Assembly: GCF_963678635.1 (NCBI RefSeq)
Contig: NC_087062.1
Coordinates: 58,916,129 to 58,980,128 of the forward strand
Length of the DNA: 64,000 nucleotides
Source: Symsagittifera roscoffensis
Lineage: Eukaryota > Xenacoelomorpha > Acoela > Convolutidae
Direction of reading: 5' to 3'
Each line of letters opens with the position of its first letter. The first letter of the stretch is position 1. A program made the position numbers and the translations under genes. The notes under the pieces were generated by a model, which worked only from the letters and a program-made list of their open reading frames with translations, was not told the origin of the DNA and searched no databases. Below are positions 1 to 12,900 of the stretch, in pieces.

Positions 1-572
1 TGTTAAAATGATAAAGAAGTTAGTCTTAGAGGTTGAATGTTCGAGGCCCGCCGTGATCCGTGCTTGCTGTTAGAGCTTGTCTTCATTACCCGGCCCAGTA
101 AAATCACGAAAAAGTTGCATGTAATTTTTAACTTGGGGCACAATAGCCCCTAGTTTTACGTAAGGAGCTGAACTGCTTTTTTAGATTTCCCAGCGGAATA
201 AAAAAAAAGTTAATATTGATGTATTTCTTTTTTCAAATTAGCCTAGCTTCATCAAACAGAGTCTTAATCATACTAGACTCTTGAAATTCAAACAGCTTTA
301 AGGTGGTGCATTTAATTTTTTTAGTTTCCTTGTTCATTGGCACTCTTCCAACTGTCTGTTGGCTATGTTTTCTGTTTGCAGTTTTAATTATGAAACTAAA
401 CTTTTCTTTTCTAAGTGGAGCTTATTGCTCAGCGGAGTTTGTTAGTTGAATCTATTGAATAAGTTGAAAAATTGCGTCATCCTAAATCACTGACAAAGTT
501 AAGCGAATACTAGTGGAATCTGTTTATCTTTTGAAGTCATCCCAGTGGTTGATAATTTCATTGTATTTTTAG
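1..572. other. Upstream intron or flank, no exon seen
   Basis: AT-rich DNA before the first recognised adaptor exon. No open frame with plausible splice sites is visible. A short palindromic motif around 345-365 (TTCCAACTGTCTGTTGGC) recurs twice near 32082-32150, so a dispersed repeat is present. It is probably an intron of the Milton/TRAK gene, because the first exon at 573 begins with an acceptor and not a start codon. Confidence 0.5.
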
Positions 573-939
573 GAGAATACCGCGCAAACTAGCTTTTCTT
601 CGGGAGAAGGTGGTAGTGCTATCACTGGTGCTGTGAGTGGCGGCGGAGGGCCGAGCAGGTGGGGTGTGCAGGGTCAATTTTCCACTGGGCCTTTAACCAG
701 CAGGGATATACAAGTATCCTCTGCGAGAGAAGCGATAGAAGGGGAGAATTCAGTGTCGAGATCTCGTAGCGAGGTTGATTCGGAGGTCAGTTCAAATAGA
801 AACAGACATAGTCTCCTGTGTGCGGGTGACGAGCACCATAATTTCATAGAGGGAGAAGAAAGGGAGGATCAAAGGCCTGAACTGGACATCAGTGAGAGTC
901 CAGCTGCTGTTCGCACACAAGACGCTGCAGTCTTAACAG
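573..939 (+). CDS. Milton/TRAK exon 1 in window
   Basis: The acceptor TTTTTAG precedes GAG AAT ACC, and the donor is ACAG|GTAATG. It enters in phase 0 and leaves in phase 1. It encodes 122 residues rich in Ser, Gly and charged residues, with no recognised domain. Homologous adaptors also have a poorly conserved N-terminal segment before the coiled coil. Confidence 0.7.
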
Positions 940-3900
940 GTAATGCATCTTTATTGCTTTCCTAAATTCAAAACACTTTTTTTTGCACTTGCACATAAAC
1001 AAAAGGGCATTCAACAATGCATCTGTTCGCATTAAGCTAGGCTGATAATCTGAATAAGTAGCTCAGACAAAGAAATCCCACTTTGGCGTTACAGTTTTTT
1101 AAAACCATATTTGAGAAGCATTTTCAGCGGCTGCGTATTGGTATCAAATCATATTGTAATTGCAGTTAGAGCTGTTTAAATTCTAATATAAGTATTTTAT
1201 TCATACTCATTCATTTTCTAAATTCGGTTCTTGTCTGGCTTCAAAACAATGAAAGTTGATTGAGCGCAAGCTTTGAATTCTTATTGGTGAAAATAAGAGT
1301 TGAGCTAATTTGGTTTCAATACAGCCAACCTTTCTGCTTTTTAGTGAAATCAATCGTGAATTATTGATTATTTTATCAAATGACCAACAGTCCTTTGATT
1401 AGTATTCAATCAAATTATCAATGTAATTATTCTTTGTTTGTCTGGCTCAACTGAATCTGAGTTTTGTAACAGATGTGCACACGAGTGAGTTGTTGCCTGA
1501 GGTTGAGATCTGCAGTCTGATTGAGGATCAAATTCCTCGCTACAAACTACGCACTACCCCTCTTGCATCTCCAGTCGGTGCTACTGCTACAGGTACTTTT
1601 CCGGGATCCTCTTCCGCTTCTGTCCCTCAGGACTTCCTGGGAGGGGAAAAGGATACACCAGGTGCTGTCTCGGGATCCACTCAAGACCAGGTGTTCGAGG
1701 CATCGGGAGAAGGGGACTTGTTCGGGGACATCATCCATAGGCGAGCTTCTCCTCTCACACCACTGCAGCTAGCCGATCTCTCTGCCGATTTTCTCAATCA
1801 GTTTTTCTCCTTTTTCAGTGAGACCCTACTTTTTGTTGTTTAAAATACAAATACGTGCAGTCATACATGTAGACCTTTACTGATAAATAAAATATTGGAG
1901 GCTGTTTGGTTGTTAAATTTCGCACATGAAAGGTATTTGAAAGGAGAAAATCTCTTTAAATGTGAAGCTGGACAGATGGATGCAAAGACATGAAGTAGAT
2001 GGAGGAGGTATTTAGTTTCAGTTTCCCTTGTAAAGCAACGTGGTTTTATCTCGCTTTGTTTAGTGATTGGAGGCGAAAGAATAGCACAGATGACAAAGAC
2101 GTACCATGATATTGAGGCTGTCACTAAACTACTCGAGGAGGTAACGGTTTTCCGTTTTAAAATTTGTTTTCTATAGTTTTCAAATTTGTACGATAGGTAT
2201 CCATGTTGTCTCTTACTTTTTAAACAATTTTAAGCGAGTGATTAAGCAATTTTTTTTATGTGAGATCAACACAACGTTTTGGTGCATAGACATTTGTGTC
2301 CAAGACATTTGTGTCCTTGACAAAACAGTCCGAAATGATAAAATTGTACCAGACATTTATGTCCCAGACAAAATTGTCCGAAATTGTTTTGCGAAATTAA
2401 TTTTTTTGATTTGACCTTGTGATCTTTAATGCTTTGTTCTTTTGAGGTTGTTTGATCGTTCTTTAAGTAGATTTAATGCGTACCAATTAACCATAGAACA
2501 GTCAAAGTGAGACAAAACTTTCATGAAAATTTTGAAATTTAAAAGCGCATTTGGTCGAGTGATGAAGTCATAAGTCTCAAGGTCAAAAGGCTTGAAGTTC
2601 AAATCTCGGGCTCGACAAAAAATTTTAGTAATTTAGTCAATATTTGAAATTAAAAAACCCAAAAATGGGTAAACTAGGGCAAAGTTGAAATGGGTTGACT
2701 TGATTGAGCCAAAAGGGAAGAGGGTGGGAGAAGCTTGATTACATTGATCATTTTGCCATTTTCAAATCGGGTCTAGCTCAATTTTGAAATTTTCTGGGAA
2801 AAAATTCAACTTAGAAAAATTTATTGAAAATTATTGCTTCGCAATATCAACTTTGGAAAATAAATTGACTTTAAATTATAGTTTGATGTTGCTGCTGCGC
2901 CCTTTTAGGAAACTCAGAAGTTTACTTGGGTCGTAGGCCGCAACCAATTCTGAAAGGTTTTTGTCAAGTTTGACATAAAGAGGTTTTTTATAACGTGACA
3001 CTCTTTGCCCTGCACACATTTTTTCGATCAAGATTTCAGCGTTTTTCTGTTCGTCTTGAAATTTTTCTATGAGTTTGGGAAATGATGGGTGCTTGCCATT
3101 CACGAGTTTGACGAAGTTGCTATTCCAACCTTCAACAGCATTGTTGGTTCTGGGTCGCCCGGTTATTACACGTTGATGACAACTCCAGCTGTCAACCTCA
3201 AATCTGGGGTTTTGACGAGTTCCATTTGCCGCCGAGAGCCGACCAACGTAATTGTCCTCAGAGTAATTGAAGATTGGGTGGGCTGTCTCAGGGCATGTCT
3301 TCTGAAGAGTTTCGAAAGCAGTAGAAACATCACTTACAGGCAGGAAAGCGATACTCAGCAGCATTCGGACATGCTCTCGGAATTCCAGATCTAGACGCTT
3401 TGGCTCAAATGGAAATAACAGTATTGAGTTTTTACATTTTTGGATACTGAATTGAACGCATTTTTGACCGCTATTTCGAAATCAATGGTGGCTCGTTTAG
3501 GGAATTCAATGTCGAAGCAGCTCAAAAGTCGAAAATACGTTTCCTCTTTCTTGAAATTGAGGTGTCTCTTAGAATCCGATGTTTGAAGTATGCGTATGCA
3601 TCATAAACTAGCATTTCGTTGTTTTTATTTGTCATAAGAATTTCCATTGTCAACACGAACTCGAGAGCAATAACAATGAAATTATGATCTCTCGTGTCTA
3701 CGTTTGGCAACATTATCAATCAAGATATAATTGTGTAGGTATGTGTAAACGATTTGAGTCCTGTGTTAATTTCGTCTCTAATTTGCTACGCGAAGTAATT
3801 TCTGGTCTAAGTGCTCAGTTGCGTGGCCTTATCGATTTCATCCTTCCTATTGAGAGCTTATCAAATTAATCCGGTCATTAACTAGTGTGCCAATAGCCTG

Positions 3901-6900
3901 GACAATTTTGGGACAATTTTGTCTGGGAACCAAATGTCTTGGACACTTTTTGCATTTTGGACTGTTTTTGCCGGGACATAAATGTCTGGGACACAAATGT
4001 CCTGACACGCAACGTTTTCAATTAAATTTTGAGATCGGTCTACGTTGGAGATGGTCATTTTTATATCCTTTTTGTTTTTTTTTTGGCTTAGTTCAGGTCG
4101 TAAGAGATAGTGACTTTACCGAAGATCATATCAAGAGCACCAATGAATATTAAACTCGTTTTCTCTTATCGTGTTTGTGTAGAAAGAACATGACCTGGAA
4201 CTTGCTGCGCGAATTGGACAAGCATTGTTACAAGAAAATGTACTGTTGAAAAGTCAAAACGACGAACTTAATGTCTTCTGTGACCAGCTGAACGACAGAG
4301 TCAAACAGTTGAAACATGACAACGAGCGAAAGACGGAAGTGCTCAATATGTTTTACCAGGAGGAGGCGGACTTAGAAGAGGAGTTACTGCTGCTCCACAA
4401 CCGTAACAGTCCACAAGATCACACTGGCGCCAATGGTACAGCCAATGGATCTACAAGTGCTGATGGAGACCAGGACCAGCAAGCTTTATTCGACATTACG
4501 AGGTAAGAAGTAGACATAGCTAGCATCCCTAGTCCTTATATTTGTAAAAGAGCTCGGTTGTGTATATATTCCCCTAAAGTACGCGAGTTCAAATTTGTGT
4601 AGCTTGAGGTATAAAAAAGTAACAGAAATTTTTTTCTATGTTTATAATTTTGACTCAATAGTTCATTTTTTTCTCAATGAATAGTGCTGTTTGATAATTT
4701 TATACTATCTACAGAAAAACTAGTTTTCTTAGAGATATGCATTTGCTAATTCAAAAATACTGAAATCCTAGTCGCAGGAAAATGGCCAGCTTTTCAAAAT
4801 AATTTGAATGTATCATGAGTCTAAATTTTTGATTCGGTCCAGTGTGGAGGAAGGTGGCAGTGGAAGTGGGGGAAGCGTGGAGCTGGTGAAGTTGTTGGAG
4901 CGAAAATTGGATTTGCTAGAAAGGGAGAATGGGGAGCTGAGACAGAGCACTGAAGAGTGTCTAGTCAAAACTGACTACTTTGAGGCGAAGGAGGAGAGTC
5001 TACTTAAGGTACAAATCAAGTTATCCAGAGGAAATACATAAAAGTAATTATAGCTGCCATATTTTACAGGAGTGTTGTTGCATTTGTGTAACCCGGAAAT
5101 TAAAACTTTGGTTTTGATCTGTCCGCCATTACTTCAATAAATTCGTTCCTGGAAAAATAGACAGCAGGAAACAATAGTAAATGGCACATATTCTGATTGT
5201 ATCAAAATTCGGAACAAGGGTTTCCTCGGGGTTATTGAACTTATATGTTAATGATTTAGTAGAAGCAGTAGACACTGCGTGTACTCTAGTTTGTTGATGT
5301 TACTACAGTTTGCTGATGTTACAATTCGGCTAAATTTCCTGTCAAATCCTGAAACCGCAGCATAAAGCATTTAACCTAATTTAACAAAATACTCACAGTA
5401 CAATTCAAATGAGGTAATGAGTGATATACGCAAAACTTAGTTCATAATATTTCACGCACCATTGAAAAACAGTTAATGGAAATAACCGTTGAAAGTGGGA
5501 AATAACCGAGTAGAAAATCTATCCATCAAGTTTCTTTGCGTTAACATAGTAGATGGAAATTAAACTTTTTAAAAATTTTAGTGAGCTTGCGAGCGTAGTA
5601 TATTAGAACGAACCTTCTTTGTTTTCCAAGCTAACTCGCAAATAAAAGTGCTCATATTTGGTGGCACTTTTGCTATAATCACGGTCTTTAGCATTGGAAG
5701 TTTTAAAGCATCTGTTCTCTGCTTTATTTGTGGCTAGTGTTTGTGAATTGTTGAGCCGTGGTTGAGTAGTTAGCGCTTGAAATTCATACAGCCTATGTCG
5801 CAAGATCGAATCTGACATGTAGACGATTTTTTTTCACTAATTCGAGGCTTATTTCCTTTTTTATGTTTTACTTGGTAGAGCTGCTTTTTTCTCGTGTTCT
5901 CACTAGTGTTTACGAAGCGCAGCCTCGCCTCTTTAGGAAAAAAAATTAAACTTACAAATTCTGACCATTGAAATTCAAACCATCAAATGCGTATAAGATA
6001 AAATTCCGTTAAAACCCCGCTCCAGAACTTCTATGGAGCGATTTAGATTATTTTTCCGACCATTTGAAAATGTGGAGGAACTTTGTATTCGGGTGTGCTC
6101 GTTTTTTTTTCGTTTTGTTTTCCACGCAAAATCAGGTACCACAAATAATCATCGGAATGGTCTGAGTGATATATCAAAATAAAGGCCCTTCAGATAAAAA
6201 AATTTTTCCCCAATTTCGAACTAGTAAAGCGATCAAGTAACGTTCGTTATATATAAATATTGGCCATTTAGGCTTAGAAAAATTCGATTTTTTTTCAAAG
6301 AAAACCAGTTTTAGATGCGTCGTTAAGTGATTTATCTTGGCCATTTCAATTTTTATACAAATTTAAAAGTTTTGTGCAAAAAATTGGGATTTTTTTTCTT
6401 TTTTTTCGTTTATTTATTTTTTGAAGACAATTGTAGTGTTTTATGCCGTATTCACTAATTTTCTATGTTTTTGTAGTTCTATAATCACACGCAGAACAAA
6501 CGACGCTAATTTGAAGATCCAAAAGTTTTTCTTGTTGCTTTTTACGAATGTGGTCAGAATGATTGTATGCTAGCAAGTATTGACACTGGAAAAGCAAATG
6601 GGGCACAACAGCGGTTCTCCGTGAAGAGCTGAACAGCTCAAATGTTGGTCCTTTTCCTTGCGGATAAATCGTCTTAATATTCAAATAATATGGGGAAAAC
6701 GGATATGGTATTGTTAATGAACATTAACTAAATAAACTCTGTCGTAGGCTACCAGAAATACAATCCAGTAGCGATCAATTCAATACCCTCTTAAAATAAA
6801 GCTGGAGCCTGACTTCCACGATAACCGAAGCACTGGCTCAGTACGGAACTCGATAAAAAATTTAACATGGTTGTTCAAGATTTCATTTCTTTCTAGAAAG

Positions 6901-9900
6901 GCTGTACACCGACAAACAGATTAATCAAAAAATCACAATAGGATCAAACATGGAAGTCTAGGGATATTATTCATTTCATTTTTGATGGGAAAACCTCAGT
7001 TGAAAACTTCCACGAGCTACCGCGCTGAAAGTTTATGGCAAATTTCAGAATAATAGTTGCTCGAAGTTCCCTATTATTTGAATATTATTTAGACGACGAA
7101 TTGAGTATATGTGCTTCAGGAGTGCGTGTCCCAGCTGTCGCAGGCAAACCAGGAGGCAAGATTGCTCAAGACTGAGCTGGACGCGAGGAATACCAATCTT
7201 CACAAGCAGCAACAGGAGAAGACCCAATTACTGGGCGAGCTGGTGGAGCTCCAGAAGAAGTACAACAATGTAAGTCATCGTCTCACAGATACATCTCATG
7301 AGAGAAAAACAAAAATTGTTGTAACGGGAATTCACATCATTACCCTTGCGATAAGCAAGGGTGTTGCAATCGGGTACTAGACTTGTTCTCGTAAATAACT
7401 TTGTTCACAGGAGTCATCTGAACTCATTTCCTGGAAACCTCTGTTAGCAACAAATTGAGTTAGGACCGAAGTGTAACTCATAGAGTAATTTCGGATAGGG
7501 TACACCGTCTGCTCGTCACGCTATCTTATTTTCGGCCGGATAGATTCGTGCAACTTCTTAGTCTAATACCGATCCTAATCTTACTCTTATACTATCTAGT
7601 CTCAGGTTGTTTAACTAGTCTCTGCTAGGCTCAATAGATCTAGGGTATACTGGTTTATTGCGGCTGCTGAAGTGCTCGGGAGAGTCCAACTAATTTCTAA
7701 GTTAAATTCAAATCTCTCTGGTGCTGAAATTACAAGTAACTTCAGCACTTACAAATAAGTGGGTTGTTAGTTAGATGGATCATGATTGGTTAATATTAAA
7801 TACTTTACATTGGTAAAACATTTAATTTATCCAATCATAAAATATAGTTTAGATCAGGTTCCACCCATCCGGGTTTTACAGTGTTTTTTAGAACAGTTCT
7901 TCTGTAGTTCAAGGATGGATGATGGACGTTGGTATTTGGCGAACATCACAATTTTCTTTCGCTTCTCCTTGTGACAACGACTGAGTCTTTGCAACAAAAC
8001 CAATTCTGATTTCAGAATGGTTGGCTATGTCAGGTTTTTCTGTTCTTCAGGGAGAACTTCCTTTGTGTCTGATCTAGCTTGGGAATGGCGTGGAGATTGT
8101 GCGTGGAGGGGATGCCTGATTACTCGGATTTGTACGTATACTTGAACATCGAGGTGGTCATTGGTCTAGTTCAATGAAGTCCTTTTCTGCGAAGTCAAGT
8201 CGTACTCTAAATCCTTTGAGTTGTGATTGTGAGTGGCATATCGATTGTAGTTGGTCATTCTCTCTCGAGTGTAGTGAGGTCGTCTTGTCTTTTGATGTTC
8301 GTCCTTGGTGTTGTATTCTGATCTATATATTGCATCTTGTGATTTTACATTTTATAAAACTTTTATTAGTTTAATATTTTTTTATCATGATTTTAGTTAG
8401 TTGTTTTCACAAAAGCTTTTTGTTTTAGTTCAGTTATTTTGAAGAGTTACTCACCCTTGAGTAGCTCTTATTAAAAATAAAGGTGTGGTCACAAAGCGTG
8501 GATGTAGCGCGGTGGGTTAGGCCGGCTATAGAGCATGCTCAGGACGTCCTTTCCTGGTGGGTTAGGCCAGGTGTGGGAGTATGATTTCATGCGGTTTTTG
8601 TGAGGGGTCCTGTTATGTGACAACGTTTTATGTTGGGTTTGTTGTGGTTTTACTTATGTTTCTTTGGTTGTGTCCTTTTTTCAAAAATCAAATTGTTTGT
8701 GGTATGGGTTTGTCTTTCGACTTTTTTGTGTTTTATTATTTCTTTCTAAGACTTTATAATAGTCTTCAAAAGAATAAATTATCCAGTTTTAAACTGGGTT
8801 AGTCCGGTTTGGGTACCGTTGGTTTCCTTTTCTTAGTCATGCTGTTATTCTATGATTTGTGGTATTTAGTAAGCTGCGTTGGTTAGTTTTGTTTAGTATA
8901 TGATTCCTCTCCAACCGGGTTAAAGGAAAGTTTGAAACTTGTTATCGTGTGTTAGAGTTATTGAGTGTGAAAACTTGAAACTGAAATTCATTATTTTAAA
9001 CAATTCTTCGTGGGCGAGCTGTGCGAGTGTGGATAGAATTTCTGTGCGAGTGAATGAAAATATCAAAAGGTTAGTACTGCAATTGCATTTATTAATTTAC
9101 TGCATAGAATTTGGAAATTTACTGCTAGTAATGGGGGAATTTTAAGATACAAATTTTCATCATATGTAGATTTACTGCTTTTGGGGGGAAAATTTTATAA
9201 ATTAATTTACTGCATTGGTATTAAATTTATAAATTTATATGTGTAAGAGATTAATAGAATTTTGGAAATTTGTTTGATGAAATTTGCGATTTTTATTTGT
9301 CTTTTGTGGTTTTTGTAGGTGATCGTCGGATGAAGGCTAAAAATCTAAAGAAAACATGAATAAAGAATGGTGAGTGTTTATTTTTTAATTAGTTAGTAAT
9401 ATTCATTTAATTCGTACTTACCTGTTAGTCGTCGGGGAAAAAACCGTGGGGGAAGATGTCGTGAATTAGTTCTGAAGTTGTGAGTAGTTTAGCTAATATG
9501 CGGATGATATTTTTAGTTTGAAGTAGTGGCCAAAGCAATTGAAGTGCCTTAATGGTGGTTAGTTCTTCAGTGCCTACTGCAAACTCATAAGGTGTGTTTT
9601 GGATTAAGTTATATAATTTGTGGTTAAATGTAGTGTTATGGATGAATTCTAAAATGGGGATTTCTATAGGCTGTACAAACTCGTGCGGGATAAGGAAGGG
9701 TCGGGATTCTTCGGCGTTGAAGGTCTTGGTGATGGGACAGAAGATGTACATTTGGGTTATGGGGTCATAATTACGAAGAATACCATGAAGGTTAGTGTCT
9801 TTAATACAATAAGTGAAATTTAGGAAATATGGTGAAGTGTATTTTGAATTGATGAATTGGAAACGATGGTGTGGTTGTCTAGAGGGTGTGTGGAGGTCAA

Positions 9901-12900
9901 AGTGATTTTGGATGAAACGATAGTAACTGTATGTATGTGTTTGTTTAGTTCGCAACATAATATCGTGTGAGCAGTGTAAATCTCTTTCGTGTGGTGCAAG
10001 GAAATGAAAGGTTAGTGAGAAGATTTGGAAGCGTTCTTTAAAACTTTCGTATGCTTGTGTGCTTGTTAGTGCTTCTGAAATAATGTGATCAAACTTTCGG
10101 TCAAAGATGTTTAGTGTAAATACATATGGTGTCTTGATGAAAAATTTCTCGGTGATTTGTGGATTAGCGAAGCGATCTTCATCTAAGAATTGATCTTGGT
10201 TAGCTCTTATGATGTTGTGATCGTAGTATTCTAGTGTATATTCATTAGCTCTAGGTGCAGTGTGTATTTTTAGTGATTTTTTATATCCTACGTAAGTAAA
10301 TTGTCTAGCGGTGAGTGGTGTAGTTAGTCGATATAGCATGTCTTTGTTTCGGTCTGTATCGATGGAAGTGTTGGTTAAAGGTAAGCAAAGAGGGTTAGTG
10401 AAATGATAGTATGAGGTCCAAGAGAGAGTGGGCATTAAAACGTATTCGTCTACAAAGTTGCGTGTTTCGTTAGCGTCATGAGGGGTGTTTAAGGTGTATT
10501 GTGGAAATGAGGGTAAAGTGATAGCTAAAAATTCTCTTGTGTTAGTATGCTGGGGGTGATTGATGTATTCACGGGCTGTTCCTGGTTTTGCTGGGAAAGG
10601 ATGGTTGGGGAATTTTCTTTTAAAAGTGCGGTAAGCTCTATTAGTATTGAGTGAGGATTCAGTTGATGTGGATGATGGTGCTAATGATTCAGTATAATTT
10701 GAAGAGGGTGTAGGAGGATTGGTTGAATTTGTAGTGGAGGAGATTTGGTTTATGGTCGGGGTGTTAAGGTGGTAGGGTTGTTGTTGGAGGGTAATAAAAT
10801 TGTCTAGCTCTGGTGAGATTCGGGGGGTATCTGGAGATGATTGGTCAGAGTGGTATGAGGAGTAGGTTGGGGTAACTTGGGAAGCATAAGAGGGTGTAGG
10901 AGTGATTGGGTCAGGGTTATTGGATAATATGGGTTGAAAAGGGGGTTGAGAAAAATGAGAAAGGTTATGAAAATTATTGGATGGGGATGGTTCTGAGTCG
11001 GCAAATTCATCGGGGGTTTCAATATTCGGGTTATTTAGCTGTGAGATGGAGTATAAAACTGAGATGTGTGAGTTAGTGTCGGAATTCATGCCTGATGTTA
11101 CATTGCTAGATGGAAAATCGGGTGGCGGAAAAGCAAAAAGTGGGATTATTGGGATTGAAGAGGTAAGGTTGGTTGGATGGGAATTTGATCGATGGAGTGA
11201 TCCAAGTTGGCGGCTCATCGTGGGCTAAAAAAATTATTATTTTGAGATTGAAAAGCGGTGGTATGGGGTTGTTCAATAATTTGTTCATAAGTGTTATCAT
11301 CGTGTGATTGATGTGTCATTATATGCTGTACGGGACTTTGTGATGTGGTGAGTCTAAAATTTGGATTATGTGTGATTGCTAAATTTCGAAAATTTCGTGG
11401 GACTAGGGATAGTGGATGGTTATTTGGCAGGGGTGGCAATTGTGGTGCCGTTGGCTGTGTGTCTACATTGTTATGTTCTTCGTCGTATGTATTTTGTCGT
11501 GTTGTTATTTTTGTGTTATATTCTTTTATTTGTGCGTCTAAAAGAATTTTGTTTATAGATGTGGAAAAGATTCCAAAAAATCCTGCAAAGAGTATGCGTG
11601 CTACACTTGCTTGTCTGTTTACTTGTGTGTGTATAGCACATGTATTGTAGATTCCTTTTAAGAGTGAGAAAAGAAATCCAATAAAGTTAAACATTGCGTA
11701 TAAAATAGTCAATTTTTCTAAGATGTAGTAGGGCCATCCTAGAAAATCTAGGATCTCATTTTTGAGTGTAACAAAGCTAAAAATGTTGATTGGTGATATA
11801 TCTTGGGGACGGTATTTTTCGCCGTTTAGATATATATAATCTTTAATGTCTTTAAAATATCCGCTATAGTCTTGCGTGTAGATATCGGCAAATCCTGCGG
11901 TTTCTGCAAGTTTGCGTAAGTTTTGGTCAATTGATTGTCTTTGTATAGTGTCCATTTGTGTTAGTAACTCTTGGAATTGTTGTGTTCTAATGTGATGTTG
12001 AATATCTGATTTTGAATAGATTCCTATTGATTGTAAGTCTATATTTGGGTTTCGAGCGATAGCGCGAATGCTTTCTGGTGAAAATTTTTTGAGTGATTGC
12101 ATTAATGTGGGGTATGGAGTGAGAAGATAATATTTATTTTCATCAGGGTTTAGTTGTACTACATTGTGGCTATTTTCTGATCCACATGGGACTGCGGTAT
12201 CCCAGAAATAGGTTCTTCGTGAAAGTGTATCCACGAAATGTACTTTATTCTTATAAAAGATAGGGATTCTTTTATAACATCGTTTATCTTCAAAAACGTA
12301 TAGTGGTGATACTTTTTTAGTACAAGTATAAAACCATAAGATGTTTCCTTCATAGTCTAAAAAATTTGATCTATTTCCTGATAATAAATATCCTGCGTAG
12401 GGTATTTTTAATACTGCTAGTGCAAGTGATTGTAATATTTGTGTTCGTTCTAATTCGCATAGTTGATGTAGTGTTTCTAATTCGGAGAGTGACATTTCTT
12501 GAAAAATGCGGCTAATTGTATAGTCTAGTTTCATATCCAAATGAATATCATAGTGGATATTACCAAAATATGTGGTATTCATTAGTGATAATTCTTGTAA
12601 GCGTGTGCTTCTGGTGTCATAAGGTTTTAGATGTCCACCAGGTTGTCCGTTGCTTTTTTCAAAATTAACTGGTATATAGGATGTTCCTTCGTTTAGAGGA
12701 TGACCTGTGGCATATGGGTCGATTTTTACTTTTCCAGTGGTCATGTCGAATCCTTTTTCATATTCAACTAAAATTTCAGAGTATTGTGTTCTGTGAAGTG
12801 GATTTCTGTATTTACATGCAAGTTCTGTTTCTTGATATATTTGAAAACGTGTCAATTTATTTTCTATGTTATCTATGTTTCTAAAATCGGAACTTAGTTT

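Larger units (their letters stand above)
2272..4018. mobile_element. MULE DNA transposon remnant with TIRs and 9-bp TSD
   Basis: A direct repeat CAACGTTTT occurs at 2272-2280 and 4010-4018. It encloses 1729 bp (2281-4009) whose ends are inverted repeats. The left end begins GGTGCATAGACATTTGTGTC and the reverse complement of the right end begins CGTGTCAGGACATTTGTGTC. The similarity continues about 100 bp inward as reiterated GACATTTGTGTCC-like units. A 9-bp duplication is typical of Mutator-like elements, and a MULE transposase remnant lies inside on the minus strand. It sits wholly in intron 3 of the Milton/TRAK gene. Confidence 0.88.
5009..7119 (+). other. Intron 5, repeat-rich
   Basis: 2.1-kb intron. 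It holds a tRNA-like SINE (5605-5835), a copy of a dispersed repeat starting near 6055, and a stretch at 5215-5330 whose plus-strand translation includes LYVNDLVEAV, possibly a tiny reverse-transcriptase relic. No exon was found. Confidence 0.5.

Noticed and set aside
2876-3719. Host gene related to transposase
   Set aside because: Frameshifted and enclosed by TIRs and a TSD, so it is a transposon remnant and not a domesticated gene.
5215-5330. Second LINE reverse-transcriptase fragment
   Set aside because: Only LYVNDL-type similarity over a short stretch with a stop. Too little to call.
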